A DNA stretch of 64,000 nucleotides from Chloroflexota bacterium (GTDB taxonomy: Bacteria; Chloroflexota; Anaerolineae; Aggregatilineales; Phototrophicaceae): positions 1 to 64,000 of the forward strand of contig JAPOWG010000011.1 in NCBI GenBank assembly GCA_026707745.1, written 5' to 3'. A model generated the notes under the pieces. The model worked only from the letters and a program-made list of their open reading frames with translations, had not been told where the DNA came from and ran no database searches. Below are positions 44,798-53,382 of the stretch, in pieces. Every line of letters starts with the position of its first letter. The stretch's first letter is position 1. Position numbers and translations under genes: made by a program.

Positions 44798-46384
44798 ATG
44801 GCGACACTCCTGCAGGGCAGTAAGGCCAAACGATCGGAGTTCAGTACGCGATCCGTCCTGCGCCTTGCCGCAACTTACCTGGGGTTGGCTGTTCTCGACG
44901 CCATGGCGCTTTACCTCGTGTACGTATTCGCCCTCGATGGCGTTTGGGAACTGGCGATCACTATTGGCGTTATCACCTTGCTCGTCAATGTCATCAACCT
45001 GCGCGGGGATCTCTATCCCTTGCGCTGGATATCGCCGGCCCTGGCTTTGATGGGACTGATGGTGGTTTTCCCGATCATTTATACGGTTTATGTATCGCTG
45101 ACAAACTACGGCGACGGCAATCTCTTGACCAAGCAGCAGGTGCTCAATCTTCTGGCGGGGGAGACTTATTTGCCGGAGGGGGGCAAGGTCTATCGCTGGA
45201 ATCTTTATCAGAATGCCGCCGGCGACTACGCGCTGTGGTTGACTGACGCGGACGATGGCTACTTCTTCGCGACGCTTGGCGAATTTGAGGCGGTCAGGTC
45301 GGTAGCGGCGGGCGACGACTTGCCGGAGGAATACGGAGGCTATCGCCAGTTGGATCGGGGCGAGGCGCTGCGCGCCAGCCGCGAGGCGCAGGAACTGAGT
45401 TTTGGGACGGCGGCATTGCAAATCGGCATAGCGGGCCGCAAGGAGGCGGGCGAATTCGCCCAGCGTTATGTCTACCGCGCCGACGAAGACGCGGTCTTGG
45501 ACAACAAGACGTCCGCGCTCTTTTACGCCAATTACGAGACCGGGCAATTCGAAAACGACGACGGCGATACCTTGCGGACCGGCTTCATCAGCGGAACCGG
45601 CTTCAAGAATTACGTCCGCTTTGTCACCAGTCCCGCGATCAGCGGACCTTTAGCGCGCATATTTGCCTGGACGATCGGCTTTTCGCTGGCGAGCGTCGTT
45701 TCAACATTCACTGTCGGCCTTTTGTTCGCTTTGCTGATGCAAAACGAAAGGATCCCCTACCGCAAAGCCTTTCGCACCTTGCTCATCGTCCCTTATGCGA
45801 TTCCAGCCTTGATTTCGGTGGCTATCTGGAAGGGCATGCTCAATTCCAATCTCGGGGTTATCAGCAATGCGATCGCCTCGCTCGGCATCCAGCCGCCTCC
45901 CTTTTTCATTGATCCCGGCTGGTCCAAGTTCGGCATTCTCTTGATCAACCTCTGGCTTGGCTATCCCTATTTCATGTTGGTGTGCAGCGGCGCGCTGGCC
46001 TCCATCCCCTCCGATATGTACGAAGCCGCCGAGGTCGACGGCGCCACCTGGTGGGAGAAGTTCCACGCGCTCACCCTGCCCATGCTGCTGGTGGCGGTCG
46101 GTCCGTTGCTGATCGCGTCGTTCACGTACAATTTCAACAATTTTGTCATCATCGAAGCCTATAACGAAGGCGGACCGCCTATGGTCGAGTCTGGCACCTT
46201 GCCGGCCGGGCATACCGATATCTTGATCAGTTACGCTTATCGCCTGGCCTTTGGCGGCGGGCGCGGCGCCGACTTTGGCTTGGCTTCCGCCATCACCATC
46301 ATCATTTTCGTCCTAGTGGCCGGCGTCACGCTGGCGCAATTCCGGCTGACCAAAGGCTGGGAGGAGACATCAGAAAATGTCTAG
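44798..46384 (+). CDS. MalF-type sugar ABC permease
   Basis: 528 aa from ATG 44798; the longer frame starts inside the terminator hairpin. Three N-terminal hydrophobic segments (~25-115) precede a long external P2-like loop (~115-280), then the permease core with the EAA motif EAAEVDGATWWEKFHALTLP near residue 409. The large external loop is the feature that marks MalF among sugar permeases, so a maltodextrin-like or related substrate is plausible. Its end overlaps the MalG start by 8 bp. Confidence 0.9.
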   Translation: MATLLQGSKAKRSEFSTRSVLRLAATYLGLAVLDAMALYLVYVFALDGVWELAITIGVITLLVNVINLRGDLYPLRWISPALALMGLMVVFPIIYTVYVSLTNYGDGNLLTKQQVLNLLAGETYLPEGGKVYRWNLYQNAAGDYALWLTDADDGYFFATLGEFEAVRSVAAGDDLPEEYGGYRQLDRGEALRASREAQELSFGTAALQIGIAGRKEAGEFAQRYVYRADEDAVLDNKTSALFYANYETGQFENDDGDTLRTGFISGTGFKNYVRFVTSPAISGPLARIFAWTIGFSLASVVSTFTVGLLFALLMQNERIPYRKAFRTLLIVPYAIPALISVAIWKGMLNSNLGVISNAIASLGIQPPPFFIDPGWSKFGILLINLWLGYPYFMLVCSGALASIPSDMYEAAEVDGATWWEKFHALTLPMLLVAVGPLLIASFTYNFNNFVIIEAYNEGGPPMVESGTLPAGHTDILISYAYRLAFGGGRGADFGLASAITIIIFVLVAGVTLAQFRLTKGWEETSENV

Positions 46385-47486
46385 CGAAGCGAAACTCAAG
46401 CCTGGCAAAGCTCGTCCGGCCTTGACCCTTGGCTTGTCGATGCAAATCGCGATTCTGGTCATCGCCGTGATCTTCGCGCTCTTTCCCGTGGTCTGGATTC
46501 TGTCGGCGGCGCTCAATCCCAGCCAATCGATGAACTCGCAATCCGTCGTCCCGCCTTTGCCCGAGACGCGGATCGTCGTGGCGGAGGAAGCCGGCGTATT
46601 GTTGGAGATCGCAGCCCCAAACGGCAGCCGCGTTGAGCGCAGCGCCGGTACGATTTTGCTGGTCGAAGTGGATGGCGAGCGTAAGGAGTTGCGCGCGCCC
46701 AAAAATGGATATGTGCAGAATATTCGTCTTCGGGTCGGCGATTCCTTCGAGCCGGGCGAGGCCCTGTACGACATCGGTTCCAGTTACTTGATCAATTTTG
46801 ATACGCTTTTCAATACCGAACGCAAACCTTATGTGCGCTGGCTGCTCAATTCGGTGGCTATTGCCACGATAACCTCGTTCCTGGTGGTCATGGTGACGGC
46901 CCTGAGCGCATATTCTTTTTCGCGTTTTCGCTTCAAGGGGCGCCGCGGTTTGCTCATGTTGATCCTGTTGGTGCAGGTTTTCCCTAACTTGTTGGCGATG
47001 GTAGCCATCTTTCTCATGTTGCAGCAAATCGGCAATCACATTCCCTTCTTCGGCTTGAATACGGCGGGCGGTTTGATCCTGGTTTATGTCGGCGGCGCGA
47101 TGGGTATCAATATCTGGCTGATGAAGGGATTCTTCGATTCCGTGCCCCGGGATATCGACGAGTCGGCGATGGTCGATGGCTGCGGCCATTGGCAGACTTA
47201 TTGGCGTCTGATATTTCCGCTGGTCCGTCCGGTTCTGGTTGTGGTCGGCATTTTGTCTTTCGTTGGCACTTTCAACGAGTTTGTGCTGGCGCGCGTGCTC
47301 TTGAGAGACAAGGAAAGCTGGACGCTCATGGTCGGGCTCTGGGGCTATATCAGCGACAACTTCGCCCGCGATTGGGGCATTTTTGCCGCCGGCGCCATCA
47401 TCGGCGCTATTCCTACCTTGATCATCTATTTGTCGCTGCAAGATCAGATCGTAGGCGGCTTGACGCAAGGTTCGGTCAAAGGTTAA
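46377..47486 (+). CDS. MalG-type permease with inserted sandwich-like domain
   Basis: 369 aa, about 75 residues longer than usual MalG. After the first helix (~22-46) there is an external insertion at residues ~64-136 with the repeat-like pattern of a biotinyl/HlyD barrel-sandwich: GVLLEIAAPNGSRVERSAGTI and ELRAPKNGYVQNIRLRVGD, ending PGEALYDIG. The usual WLLNS helix then resumes, and the EAA-type loop reads DESAMVDGCGHWQTYWRLIFP (~260). No biotin or lipoyl Lys motif is obvious, so the insertion is likely structural or for binding. Last gene of the importer operon; a terminator-like hairpin follows at 47511. Confidence 0.88.
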   Translation: MSSEAKLKPGKARPALTLGLSMQIAILVIAVIFALFPVVWILSAALNPSQSMNSQSVVPPLPETRIVVAEEAGVLLEIAAPNGSRVERSAGTILLVEVDGERKELRAPKNGYVQNIRLRVGDSFEPGEALYDIGSSYLINFDTLFNTERKPYVRWLLNSVAIATITSFLVVMVTALSAYSFSRFRFKGRRGLLMLILLVQVFPNLLAMVAIFLMLQQIGNHIPFFGLNTAGGLILVYVGGAMGINIWLMKGFFDSVPRDIDESAMVDGCGHWQTYWRLIFPLVRPVLVVVGILSFVGTFNEFVLARVLLRDKESWTLMVGLWGYISDNFARDWGIFAAGAIIGAIPTLIIYLSLQDQIVGGLTQGSVKG

Positions 47487-47510
47487 AGCAGATCTAGCCG
47501 TTCATCTGAA

Positions 47511-47539
47511 GAGGGCGCGACCGGGGCATGCGCACCCTC
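47511..47539 (+). terminator. terminator-like hairpin after the sugar importer operon
   Basis: GAGGGCGC pairs with GCGCACCCTC, with one unpaired A, around a short loop; the following TCTCGTTG is only weakly U-rich. Confidence 0.55.
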
Positions 47540-47608
47540 TCTCGTTGTGGTTATAATTGCTCGCTACGCCGATATCGTGTTGTCAATCGAGAGTGAGGAC
47601 AGGGAGCA

Positions 47609-48502
47609 ATGACAGCGCCATCCTTGGATATTGTGAAGCGAGCGATTGGCCAGGAGTTGGGGCCGCTCACTTACAGCTATTGCGAGCGAGAGGCCGCGCT
47701 TTACGCGCTGGGCATCGGCGCGCCGGCGGATCCCCTGGATCAGGATGAATTGAAGTTCGTCTACGAACTTAGCAGCCGCGGTTTCGCCGTTTTCCCGACC
47801 TTCGCGCTCATCTACCTTAGAGACTTGCATGATCACTTCTTGTCGGGCAACCTTGCCGGCATTGTCTATAACCCGATGATGGTGCTTCATGGTGAACAAT
47901 ATCTGGAGTTGCTCCGCCCCTTGCCGGTTCGCGGGACTGTTACAACCGCACTCAGCATCTCGCAGATCTATGACAAAGGCAGCGGCATGCTCCTCACTAT
48001 CGAGGGTGAGAGCGCTGACAAATCGGGCGAAACATTGGCATTTTCGCGCTGGTCGGTCTTCATCCGCGGCTTGGGCGGCTTCGGTGGCGATCGCGGTCCC
48101 AGCAGGAAAGTGGAAGCCCCGCAATCCGCGCCAGATATCGTGCAGGAAGAGAAGACATCAGAAAGCCAAGCCCTCCTGTATCGACTGGCGGGGGATGTCA
48201 ATCCCTTGCATGCCGATCCACAAATGGCCGCGATTGGCAATTATGACAAGCCGATTTTGCACGGCCTCTGTACTTACGGCTTTGCGGCCCGCGCCATCTT
48301 ACGGCATTGCTGCGCCAACGAGCCGCGGCGACTCGCTTCGATAGGCGCGCGTTTTTCCCAGCATGTTTTCCCGGGCGAAACGCTGCAAACCGAGATCTGG
48401 GCTCTTGATGAGCGCGAGTTGCATTTTCAGACCAGGGCGCTGGAACGCAACGCGGTGGTCTTGAGCAATGGCCGGGCGCGGCTGCGGCCGCTCGGCGCGT
48501 AA
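47609..48502 (+). CDS. MaoC-like (R)-enoyl-CoA hydratase-2 family protein
   Basis: 297 aa double hot-dog protein. The N-terminal half (~5-150) is the divergent non-catalytic hot-dog and the C-terminal half (~165-290) carries the hydratase-2 signature YRLAGDVNPLHADPQMA, with the Asp and His that activate water, followed by KPILHGLCTYGFAARA. It hydrates 2-trans-enoyl-CoA to (R)-3-hydroxyacyl-CoA. The start has GGGAG upstream. Oddity: the last codons (PLGA, stop) lie inside a family C repeat, so the repeat either supplied or trimmed the C-terminus. It is a stand-alone gene. Confidence 0.88.
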   Translation: MTAPSLDIVKRAIGQELGPLTYSYCEREAALYALGIGAPADPLDQDELKFVYELSSRGFAVFPTFALIYLRDLHDHFLSGNLAGIVYNPMMVLHGEQYLELLRPLPVRGTVTTALSISQIYDKGSGMLLTIEGESADKSGETLAFSRWSVFIRGLGGFGGDRGPSRKVEAPQSAPDIVQEEKTSESQALLYRLAGDVNPLHADPQMAAIGNYDKPILHGLCTYGFAARAILRHCCANEPRRLASIGARFSQHVFPGETLQTEIWALDERELHFQTRALERNAVVLSNGRARLRPLGA

Positions 48503-48585
48503 CCGGCGAAAAGGCCTGTCGCGCTGACGCAAAACTGCAAGCCGTCTCGTCGCATGAGCAACACGCTTTACATAAACAGGAGCGG
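48485..48585 (+). repeat. family C repeat overlapping a gene end
   Basis: GGCCGCTCGGCGCGTAACCG, GCGAAAAGGCCTGTCGCGCT, GACGCAAAACTGCAAGCCGT, then GTCGCATGAGCAACACG and TTTACATAAACAGGAGCG. Its first 18 bp code the end of the MaoC-like protein including the stop TAA. Its end provides the AGGAGCG ribosome binding site for galT. It is homologous to 58434-58527, which does the same for the YgeY gene. Confidence 0.8.
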
Positions 48586-48587
48586 GC

Positions 48588-49625
48588 ATGGTCTTTGACG
48601 CGACCGAGCATCCTCATCGCAGATACAATCCGCTAACGGGCGAGTGGATACTTGTTTCGCCGCATCGCACCAAGCGTCCCTGGCAAGGCGGGCGGGAAAA
48701 ACCGCCAGCTGAGGACCGACCCGTTTACGACCCCGATTGTTACTTGTGCCCGGGCAACCTGCGCGCGAATGGCGAGTGCAACCCGGCCTACGACGACACC
48801 TTTGTCTTCGTGAATGATTTCGCCGCCGTACTGCCCGACGTGCCGGACGACCCTCACAAGGACGAGTCCCTGCTGCGGATGCGACCGGTGCGGGGAGAGG
48901 CGCGTGTCATCTGTTTTTCCCCACGTCACGATTTAACGCTGGCGCAGATGTCGCATGCCGAGATCGAAATTGTGGTTGACTTATGGGCGGAGCAAACTGA
49001 GGAATTGGGTCGCCGTTACAAATGGGTACAGGTCTTCGAGAATCGCGGGGATTTGATGGGCGCCTCCAATCCGCACCCGCACGGTCAAATCTGGGCGACC
49101 AGTGAACTCGGGGACATCCCCGCCGCGGAAGACCGGCATCAGCGGGCGTATTACGAGCGGCACGGGAGCGCGCTATTGCTGGACTATGTCGGGCTGGAAC
49201 TCGATAGGCGCGAACGCCTGGTTCTCGAAAACGAGACTTGGATCGCGGTGGTCCCGTATTGGGCGATTTGGCCCTTCGAGACCCTGCTCCTGCCGCGGAA
49301 ACATTGTCCCCGTTTGCCCAATTTGAATAGGCGGGAGCGGCGTGATTTAGCGGAAATCCTCAAGCGTTTGCTTGTCCGATATGACAATCTCTTTGAAGTG
49401 TCATTCCCATATTCGATGGGTTGGCACGGCGCGCCTTATGATGGTGGCGACGGTTCTCACTGGCAAGTGCACGCTCATTTCTATCCGCCGCTGTTGCGTT
49501 CGGCAAGGGTGAAGAAGTTCATGGTGGGCTACGAAATGTTGGCTGAAGCGCAGCGTGACATCACTGCCGAGCAGGCCGCGGAACGGTTGCGGAACCTGCC
49601 GGACCTGCACTACAAGTTGCGCTAG
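48588..49625 (+). CDS. galT: galactose-1-phosphate uridylyltransferase
   Basis: 345 aa HIT-superfamily enzyme of the Leloir pathway: UDP-glucose + Gal-1-P to Glc-1-P + UDP-galactose. The active site HPH is in [12 protein letters not shown] (residues ~163-165), with upstream [10 protein letters not shown] (first zinc-site cysteines) and FENRGDLMG, and downstream [15 protein letters not shown]. It starts right after a family C repeat whose AGGAGCG serves as ribosome binding site. No galK or galE is next to it. It would process galactose released by the sugar island, although it is not in the GntR regulon as far as sites show. Confidence 0.93.
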   Translation: MVFDATEHPHRRYNPLTGEWILVSPHRTKRPWQGGREKPPAEDRPVYDPDCYLCPGNLRANGECNPAYDDTFVFVNDFAAVLPDVPDDPHKDESLLRMRPVRGEARVICFSPRHDLTLAQMSHAEIEIVVDLWAEQTEELGRRYKWVQVFENRGDLMGASNPHPHGQIWATSELGDIPAAEDRHQRAYYERHGSALLLDYVGLELDRRERLVLENETWIAVVPYWAIWPFETLLLPRKHCPRLPNLNRRERRDLAEILKRLLVRYDNLFEVSFPYSMGWHGAPYDGGDGSHWQVHAHFYPPLLRSARVKKFMVGYEMLAEAQRDITAEQAAERLRNLPDLHYKLR

Positions 49626-49656
49626 CTGAATAGTCCCGCGGCGCAAAGTCGCGATG

Positions 49657-51339
49657 CTAATCGCTCCAAACCGGCTGCATGATGTCTATCACTAAGGGAT
49701 CGCCGTTGTAATTGCAGTTGCCGGCTTCCGGAATATAGCCGGCGCGGATTTCGAGCTGCGGCGACTCCGGGTTAAAGTAATTGTAGACGCGGCGGGAGAC
49801 TTCGGCGATTAGCGGCAGCGATTCTTGGAAGTTCAGCCACCCCGGCTGATAGAGCATCATGACAATGACATAGTCGCCGCCCGGCGTGAAGAATAGCGCT
49901 GCATTGCCGTGCGTGTCGGCAATCCAGCCGTGTTTGTGCGCGACGCGGGTGCTGGCGGGCACGCCCGCTTTGAGCAGGGCGTCCACAGTGTTGTTGCTCA
50001 TGACATGGAGTATCTGCCGACATTCTCTCGGCTCGATGGCGCCGGCGAACGTCTCGATGAGCGGCCCGTCTTCGCGATAGGCGCAACGATAAATGCCCCC
50101 CAGCAGCGCCCCCGTCTCCGACACCGTCAATTGATTGGACAGATCCGGATTGGCTTTGAGCTGGTCGGCGCTGGTCTTCGGCAGGTTGATTGGTCCGGGC
50201 GGTGGCTCCGGCGTGCCGATGGTGGTAAATGGCGCCGTGATGAAGGAACGCGACCAGCCCAGCCCTTCATAGAAGCCCGAAACAGCTTCGGCGCCGTAAT
50301 AGGTGTTCCCGCGGCCGAGGATGCTCAGCAGACGGTTTGTGGCGACATTTTCGCTACAGATCATGGTATTGGCGATGTCGGTCGCCAGCGAGATCGACGG
50401 CGGCGCTTCCAATTGGGTGTAGAGCGCTGTGAGAATGGCGATCTTGTTGATGCTGGTTCCACTGAAGGCGATGTCATCGCCGAAACTGAAAGCCTCTCCG
50501 CTTTCCAAATCCATCACAAATAAGGCGCCGAAACGACTGGTTTGCGGATCGAATCCGCTTTCCAAAACCAGGTTCCACAAGTGATCGGCGAGAATCCGGA
50601 AACCGGTGCTGAGCGGAACTTGCTCGCCGCCGCTGCTGATTGCGGGAGGGGTTGGGCTAAGGGGCGGCAGATTCAGCCGCGTTTGAGAGATGGCTGGCGA
50701 ACCGAAGAGATCGCCCCTGATGCGCAGCAAGTCGCGCGCGATCCAGGCCTGCTTGTTGGGCACGCTCTCGAAATAAATGCGAAGCCAGGGAAACTGCGTA
50801 TGGTATCCCGTGATATCAAAAACTTGCCCGGCCTGAGCCACGCCAACGCGCGGATAGTCGATGCCCGGGCCGTAGCGAATGTTCACTTCCCCAATGACTT
50901 CTCCGCTAACGCCGAAGCGGGCTGGACTTGGCGTGGGGGTTGCGTCGAGACTTAAATTCGCGTTTGGCGTGGCCGATGGCGATGGATACGTGATCGATGT
51001 GGCTGTGGCCGTCGCCGGCGCGTCATCCAATTTCAGATGAGAAACAGGTACCTGATCGAGATTGCCGCTGACCGCGACCAGCGTCTCGTATACCCAGCCG
51101 ATAGGACGGGTCGTTCCTGGCGATCCAAGCAAGAGCCAGGGATAGAACTGGCTGCGCCCAAGCACTGGATATGCTGTGCCTGCGGTGATCTCGCCGATCA
51201 GCGCCGAATTGATACTGTCGCCGGCGCGCAAGTTCGCCTGTCCCAGGGCCTGCGCCGAGATCCCAGTTGGCCCCTGGGCGAGAGCGAAGCTGGCGAGCAT
51301 CAGCAATAACGAGAGGGACCAGACGACCGGCGCGCGCAT
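49657..51339 (-). CDS. SH3-SH3-beta-lactamase-like serine hydrolase
   Basis: 560 aa exported protein. Signal peptide 1-21 (ends SFALA). Two bacterial SH3-like domains (~25-90 and ~125-215) separated by a Thr/Pro/Ser linker, then a class A beta-lactamase-like domain (~260-545). The catalytic triplets are SINK (Ser ~292, Lys ~295), SEN (~328, in place of SDN) and KHG (~467, in place of KTG). The SH3 domains suggest cell-wall contact. It may be a beta-lactamase, a DD-peptidase-like or an esterase-like enzyme. The start at 51339 has AGGAC six bases upstream; the long open frame beyond it runs antisense through tRNA-Leu and is not coding. Confidence 0.85.
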   Translation of the reverse strand: MRAPVVWSLSLLLMLASFALAQGPTGISAQALGQANLRAGDSINSALIGEITAGTAYPVLGRSQFYPWLLLGSPGTTRPIGWVYETLVAVSGNLDQVPVSHLKLDDAPATATATSITYPSPSATPNANLSLDATPTPSPARFGVSGEVIGEVNIRYGPGIDYPRVGVAQAGQVFDITGYHTQFPWLRIYFESVPNKQAWIARDLLRIRGDLFGSPAISQTRLNLPPLSPTPPAISSGGEQVPLSTGFRILADHLWNLVLESGFDPQTSRFGALFVMDLESGEAFSFGDDIAFSGTSINKIAILTALYTQLEAPPSISLATDIANTMICSENVATNRLLSILGRGNTYYGAEAVSGFYEGLGWSRSFITAPFTTIGTPEPPPGPINLPKTSADQLKANPDLSNQLTVSETGALLGGIYRCAYREDGPLIETFAGAIEPRECRQILHVMSNNTVDALLKAGVPASTRVAHKHGWIADTHGNAALFFTPGGDYVIVMMLYQPGWLNFQESLPLIAEVSRRVYNYFNPESPQLEIRAGYIPEAGNCNYNGDPLVIDIMQPVWSD

Positions 51340-51430
51340 GAAAAGTCCTAGGGTGTTGACGGACGGGAATCGCCGCGAATTATAGCAAAGGCGGCGAGCC
51401 GCAGAAAGCCATTGTCGAGCGATTGCCGTA

Positions 51431-51458
51431 TTGACATTGACCGCCAAGGGGGTATACT
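51431..51458 (+). promoter_or_regulatory. sigma-70 promoter of tRNA-Leu
   Basis: Perfect -35 TTGACA (51431-51436), 16-bp spacer, TATACT (51453-51458), 14 bp before the tRNA 5' end. This is a good calibration for promoter style in this genome. Confidence 0.8.
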
Positions 51459-51472
51459 TGTGGCGCTCTCCA

Positions 51473-51556
51473 GCCGAAGTGGCGGAATTGGCAGACGCGC
51501 TACGTTCAGGGCGTAGTTCTCTTCGGGGAGTGTGGGTTCGACTCCCACCTTCGGCA
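51473..51556 (+). tRNA. tRNA-Leu (anticodon CAG)
   Basis: 84-nt class II tRNA. Acceptor GCCGAAG/CTTCGGC and discriminator A. D-arm region TGGCGGAATTGGCAGACGCG. Anticodon stem CTACG/CGTAG with loop TTCAGGG (anticodon CAG). Long variable arm TTCTCTTCGGGGA. T-arm GTGGG-TTCGACT-CCCAC. CCA is not encoded, in contrast to the tRNA-Val gene. Confidence 0.97.
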
Positions 51557-51561
51557 CTGCA

Positions 51562-51591
51562 AACGAACTCGATCATCTGGTCGAGTTCGTT
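51562..51591 (+). terminator. hairpin after tRNA-Leu
   Basis: Perfect 11-bp stem AACGAACTCGA/TCGAGTTCGTT with an 8-nt loop, six bases after the tRNA end. There is no U tract, so it may define the 3' end by processing rather than classical termination. Confidence 0.6.
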
Positions 51592-51796
51592 GCTTGAATG
51601 GGACCAGCCGCCGGGCGCGCAACCGGCGAAGGGCTCCCGGGAATGTCGCGCTCCCACAAAGTAACAGGCCTTCTCCGCCCGCGAGCAAGGGGGTTCGTAA
51701 AAAAGATCGTTCGCCGAATAGTCGGATGAGCCAAAGCAAATTATTTGTTCTGTATTATCATGGTGGTTGATCCGGCAATCTGGACACCCAAGCGCG

Positions 51797-52261
51797 ATGG
51801 CTGAAGCGACACCCGACATACTAGCAACGAAGGAAGGCGACGAGCGACGCTTCTTGGGTCGGCGTTTTTCCAGCGCGCAAATACTGATTGCAGTCATCTT
51901 GACGCTGGGATTGCTCTTGACGCTTAATTTCAGCGGCCGCATTCAATTAGATCGCGAATTGCAGGGAATCCACGCTGAGGTCTTGGCCGAAATTGCGGAT
52001 CTGCAAATCGAACAGCAGTCCTTGGTCGAGGAGCTGAAATATGTCAAGAGCGACGCTTATGTGGAATACTGGGCGCGGGACGACGGCAAGATGATCCGCG
52101 AGGGCGAGATATTGATCATCCCCCAAGGCATAGGGACCAGCGACGCGCCCCCTTCAGCAGTTGTGCAGTTGGTCGAATTCGTGACGACAGAACCGGAGCC
52201 CGAAAACTGGGAACTCTGGTGGGCGCTGTTTTTTGATGGGGGTCCTCCCCAACTCAACTGA
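51797..52261 (+). CDS. FtsB/DivIC-like septum protein
   Basis: 154 aa. A cytoplasmic N-terminus, one transmembrane helix (~26-46, ILIAVILTLGLLLTLNF), an extracytoplasmic coiled coil (~50-85) and then YVEYWARDDGKMIREGEILIIP, the block that follows the coil in DivIC/FtsB proteins. It presumably joins FtsL/FtsQ-like partners in the divisome. The C-terminal tail (~120-154), rich in Pro and Trp, extends beyond E. coli FtsB. The upstream TTG-initiated extension of 10 residues is possible but less likely. Confidence 0.8.
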   Translation: MAEATPDILATKEGDERRFLGRRFSSAQILIAVILTLGLLLTLNFSGRIQLDRELQGIHAEVLAEIADLQIEQQSLVEELKYVKSDAYVEYWARDDGKMIREGEILIIPQGIGTSDAPPSAVVQLVEFVTTEPEPENWELWWALFFDGGPPQLN

Positions 52262-52317
52262 AAGTTATCCAATTGCGCCAGCCCCCGGCTTAAGTTCAAC
52301 AGCCTGCCCGAGGCCGT

Positions 52318-53382
52318 TCAATCGGTGATGAAGGCTGGTTGTAGGCCGGCATAGTCGCTCACAGTCGCCGGCCTGCGGGCATCGCCGACTTCGAGAACCG
52401 TCCCGGGGCGGGCGCTGGCTGTCTTTATTAGGGCCAGCGCAAAAATCTCACCATCGGGGCTGGCGGCGCTGCTGGTTAGCTTGCCGCATTCTTTTCCATC
52501 AGAATAGACTATTGCCGGCGCTTTCACCAGGTGCGTCAATTCCAAGCTAACCATCACTTTGGCAAGACGCTGTCTGCTCTCCATGCGCGCGATGATTTCC
52601 TGGCCCGTATAGCAACCTTTTTCGAAGTTGACCTCGTCCCATAAGCCAAGTTCGAGGGGGATGTATTCGGATGATAATTCGGGGCCGGCCGGTCTGCCAC
52701 CCCGTATGCGCAGCACATTATAGGTGAGCGAGCCAGCGGGCTGCAGCGCAAATGATTGGCCGAGATCCAGAATCTGTCGATATATAGCTACTGCGCTGGC
52801 GGCGGGACAAATGATGACCCAGTGCCCGCCGACGATGGACCTGCGCCGCGCCGCCGTTGCAGCAGTACGGTCGAGCGCGATTTCATATGCGAAGCAATCC
52901 GTTGGCGGGGGCAGCTCGAGGCCGACCCGCGCCAAAATCCGGTCCGCATTCGGACCATGGATCGCGAATTGAGCTGTACTCCGCGATTGATCTCGAACCG
53001 CGACTTTGTCGCTGTAAAAGATATTGCGCCGCAAGAGTTCGGAAAGGGCTCGCCCCTGCCCGGGCTCGCTGATCATCAGCAAGCCCCCGGGCAAGTTGTA
53101 GCACATCGCTCGAAACAGAATACGCGCGTTAGCGTTGGTGAATACCGTGGGGCGGCCCTCGAAAAGGGACATGCCCACCAATTCATTTGTCGACATCCGA
53201 TTGATTAGATCGAAGCGGCTTTCTCCCTCCAAAAGGATGCGACCCTCGTGAGAGCGATCCAAGAGTATCGCGCCATCAAGCGCAGCGTGATATTCCGAGC
53301 GAAGATCGCCGTAATGCAAAGGAATGCCATCCGCGGCCAGCAGCGCGCCCATACGCTGATGAAATGCTGAAAGTTCATTCAT
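52318..53382 (-). CDS. ygfZ: YgfZ/GcvT-like folate-binding protein
   Basis: 354 aa aminomethyltransferase-fold protein. The YgfZ signature KGCYTGQEI with its essential Cys is near residue 255. It supports repair or assembly of some iron-sulfur enzymes in a tetrahydrofolate-dependent way. It lacks GcvT's full catalytic set, and no gcvH/gcvP are near. Start ATG overlaps the stop of the guanylate-kinase-like gene (ATGA), so the two are coupled. A folD gene lies just beyond, also folate-linked but divergent. Confidence 0.85.
   Translation of the reverse strand: MNELSAFHQRMGALLAADGIPLHYGDLRSEYHAALDGAILLDRSHEGRILLEGESRFDLINRMSTNELVGMSLFEGRPTVFTNANARILFRAMCYNLPGGLLMISEPGQGRALSELLRRNIFYSDKVAVRDQSRSTAQFAIHGPNADRILARVGLELPPPTDCFAYEIALDRTAATAARRRSIVGGHWVIICPAASAVAIYRQILDLGQSFALQPAGSLTYNVLRIRGGRPAGPELSSEYIPLELGLWDEVNFEKGCYTGQEIIARMESRQRLAKVMVSLELTHLVKAPAIVYSDGKECGKLTSSAASPDGEIFALALIKTASARPGTVLEVGDARRPATVSDYAGLQPAFITD

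Noticed and set aside
46441..46790. Biotin or lipoyl carrier domain in the MalG insertion
   Set aside because: The sandwich-like pattern is there but no MKM or DKA-type modification lysine is seen, and the segment would be outside the cytoplasm.
51340..51942. N-terminal extension of the SH3/beta-lactamase-like frame
   Set aside because: It would read antisense through the tRNA-Leu gene and its promoter, and the signal peptide begins only at 51339.
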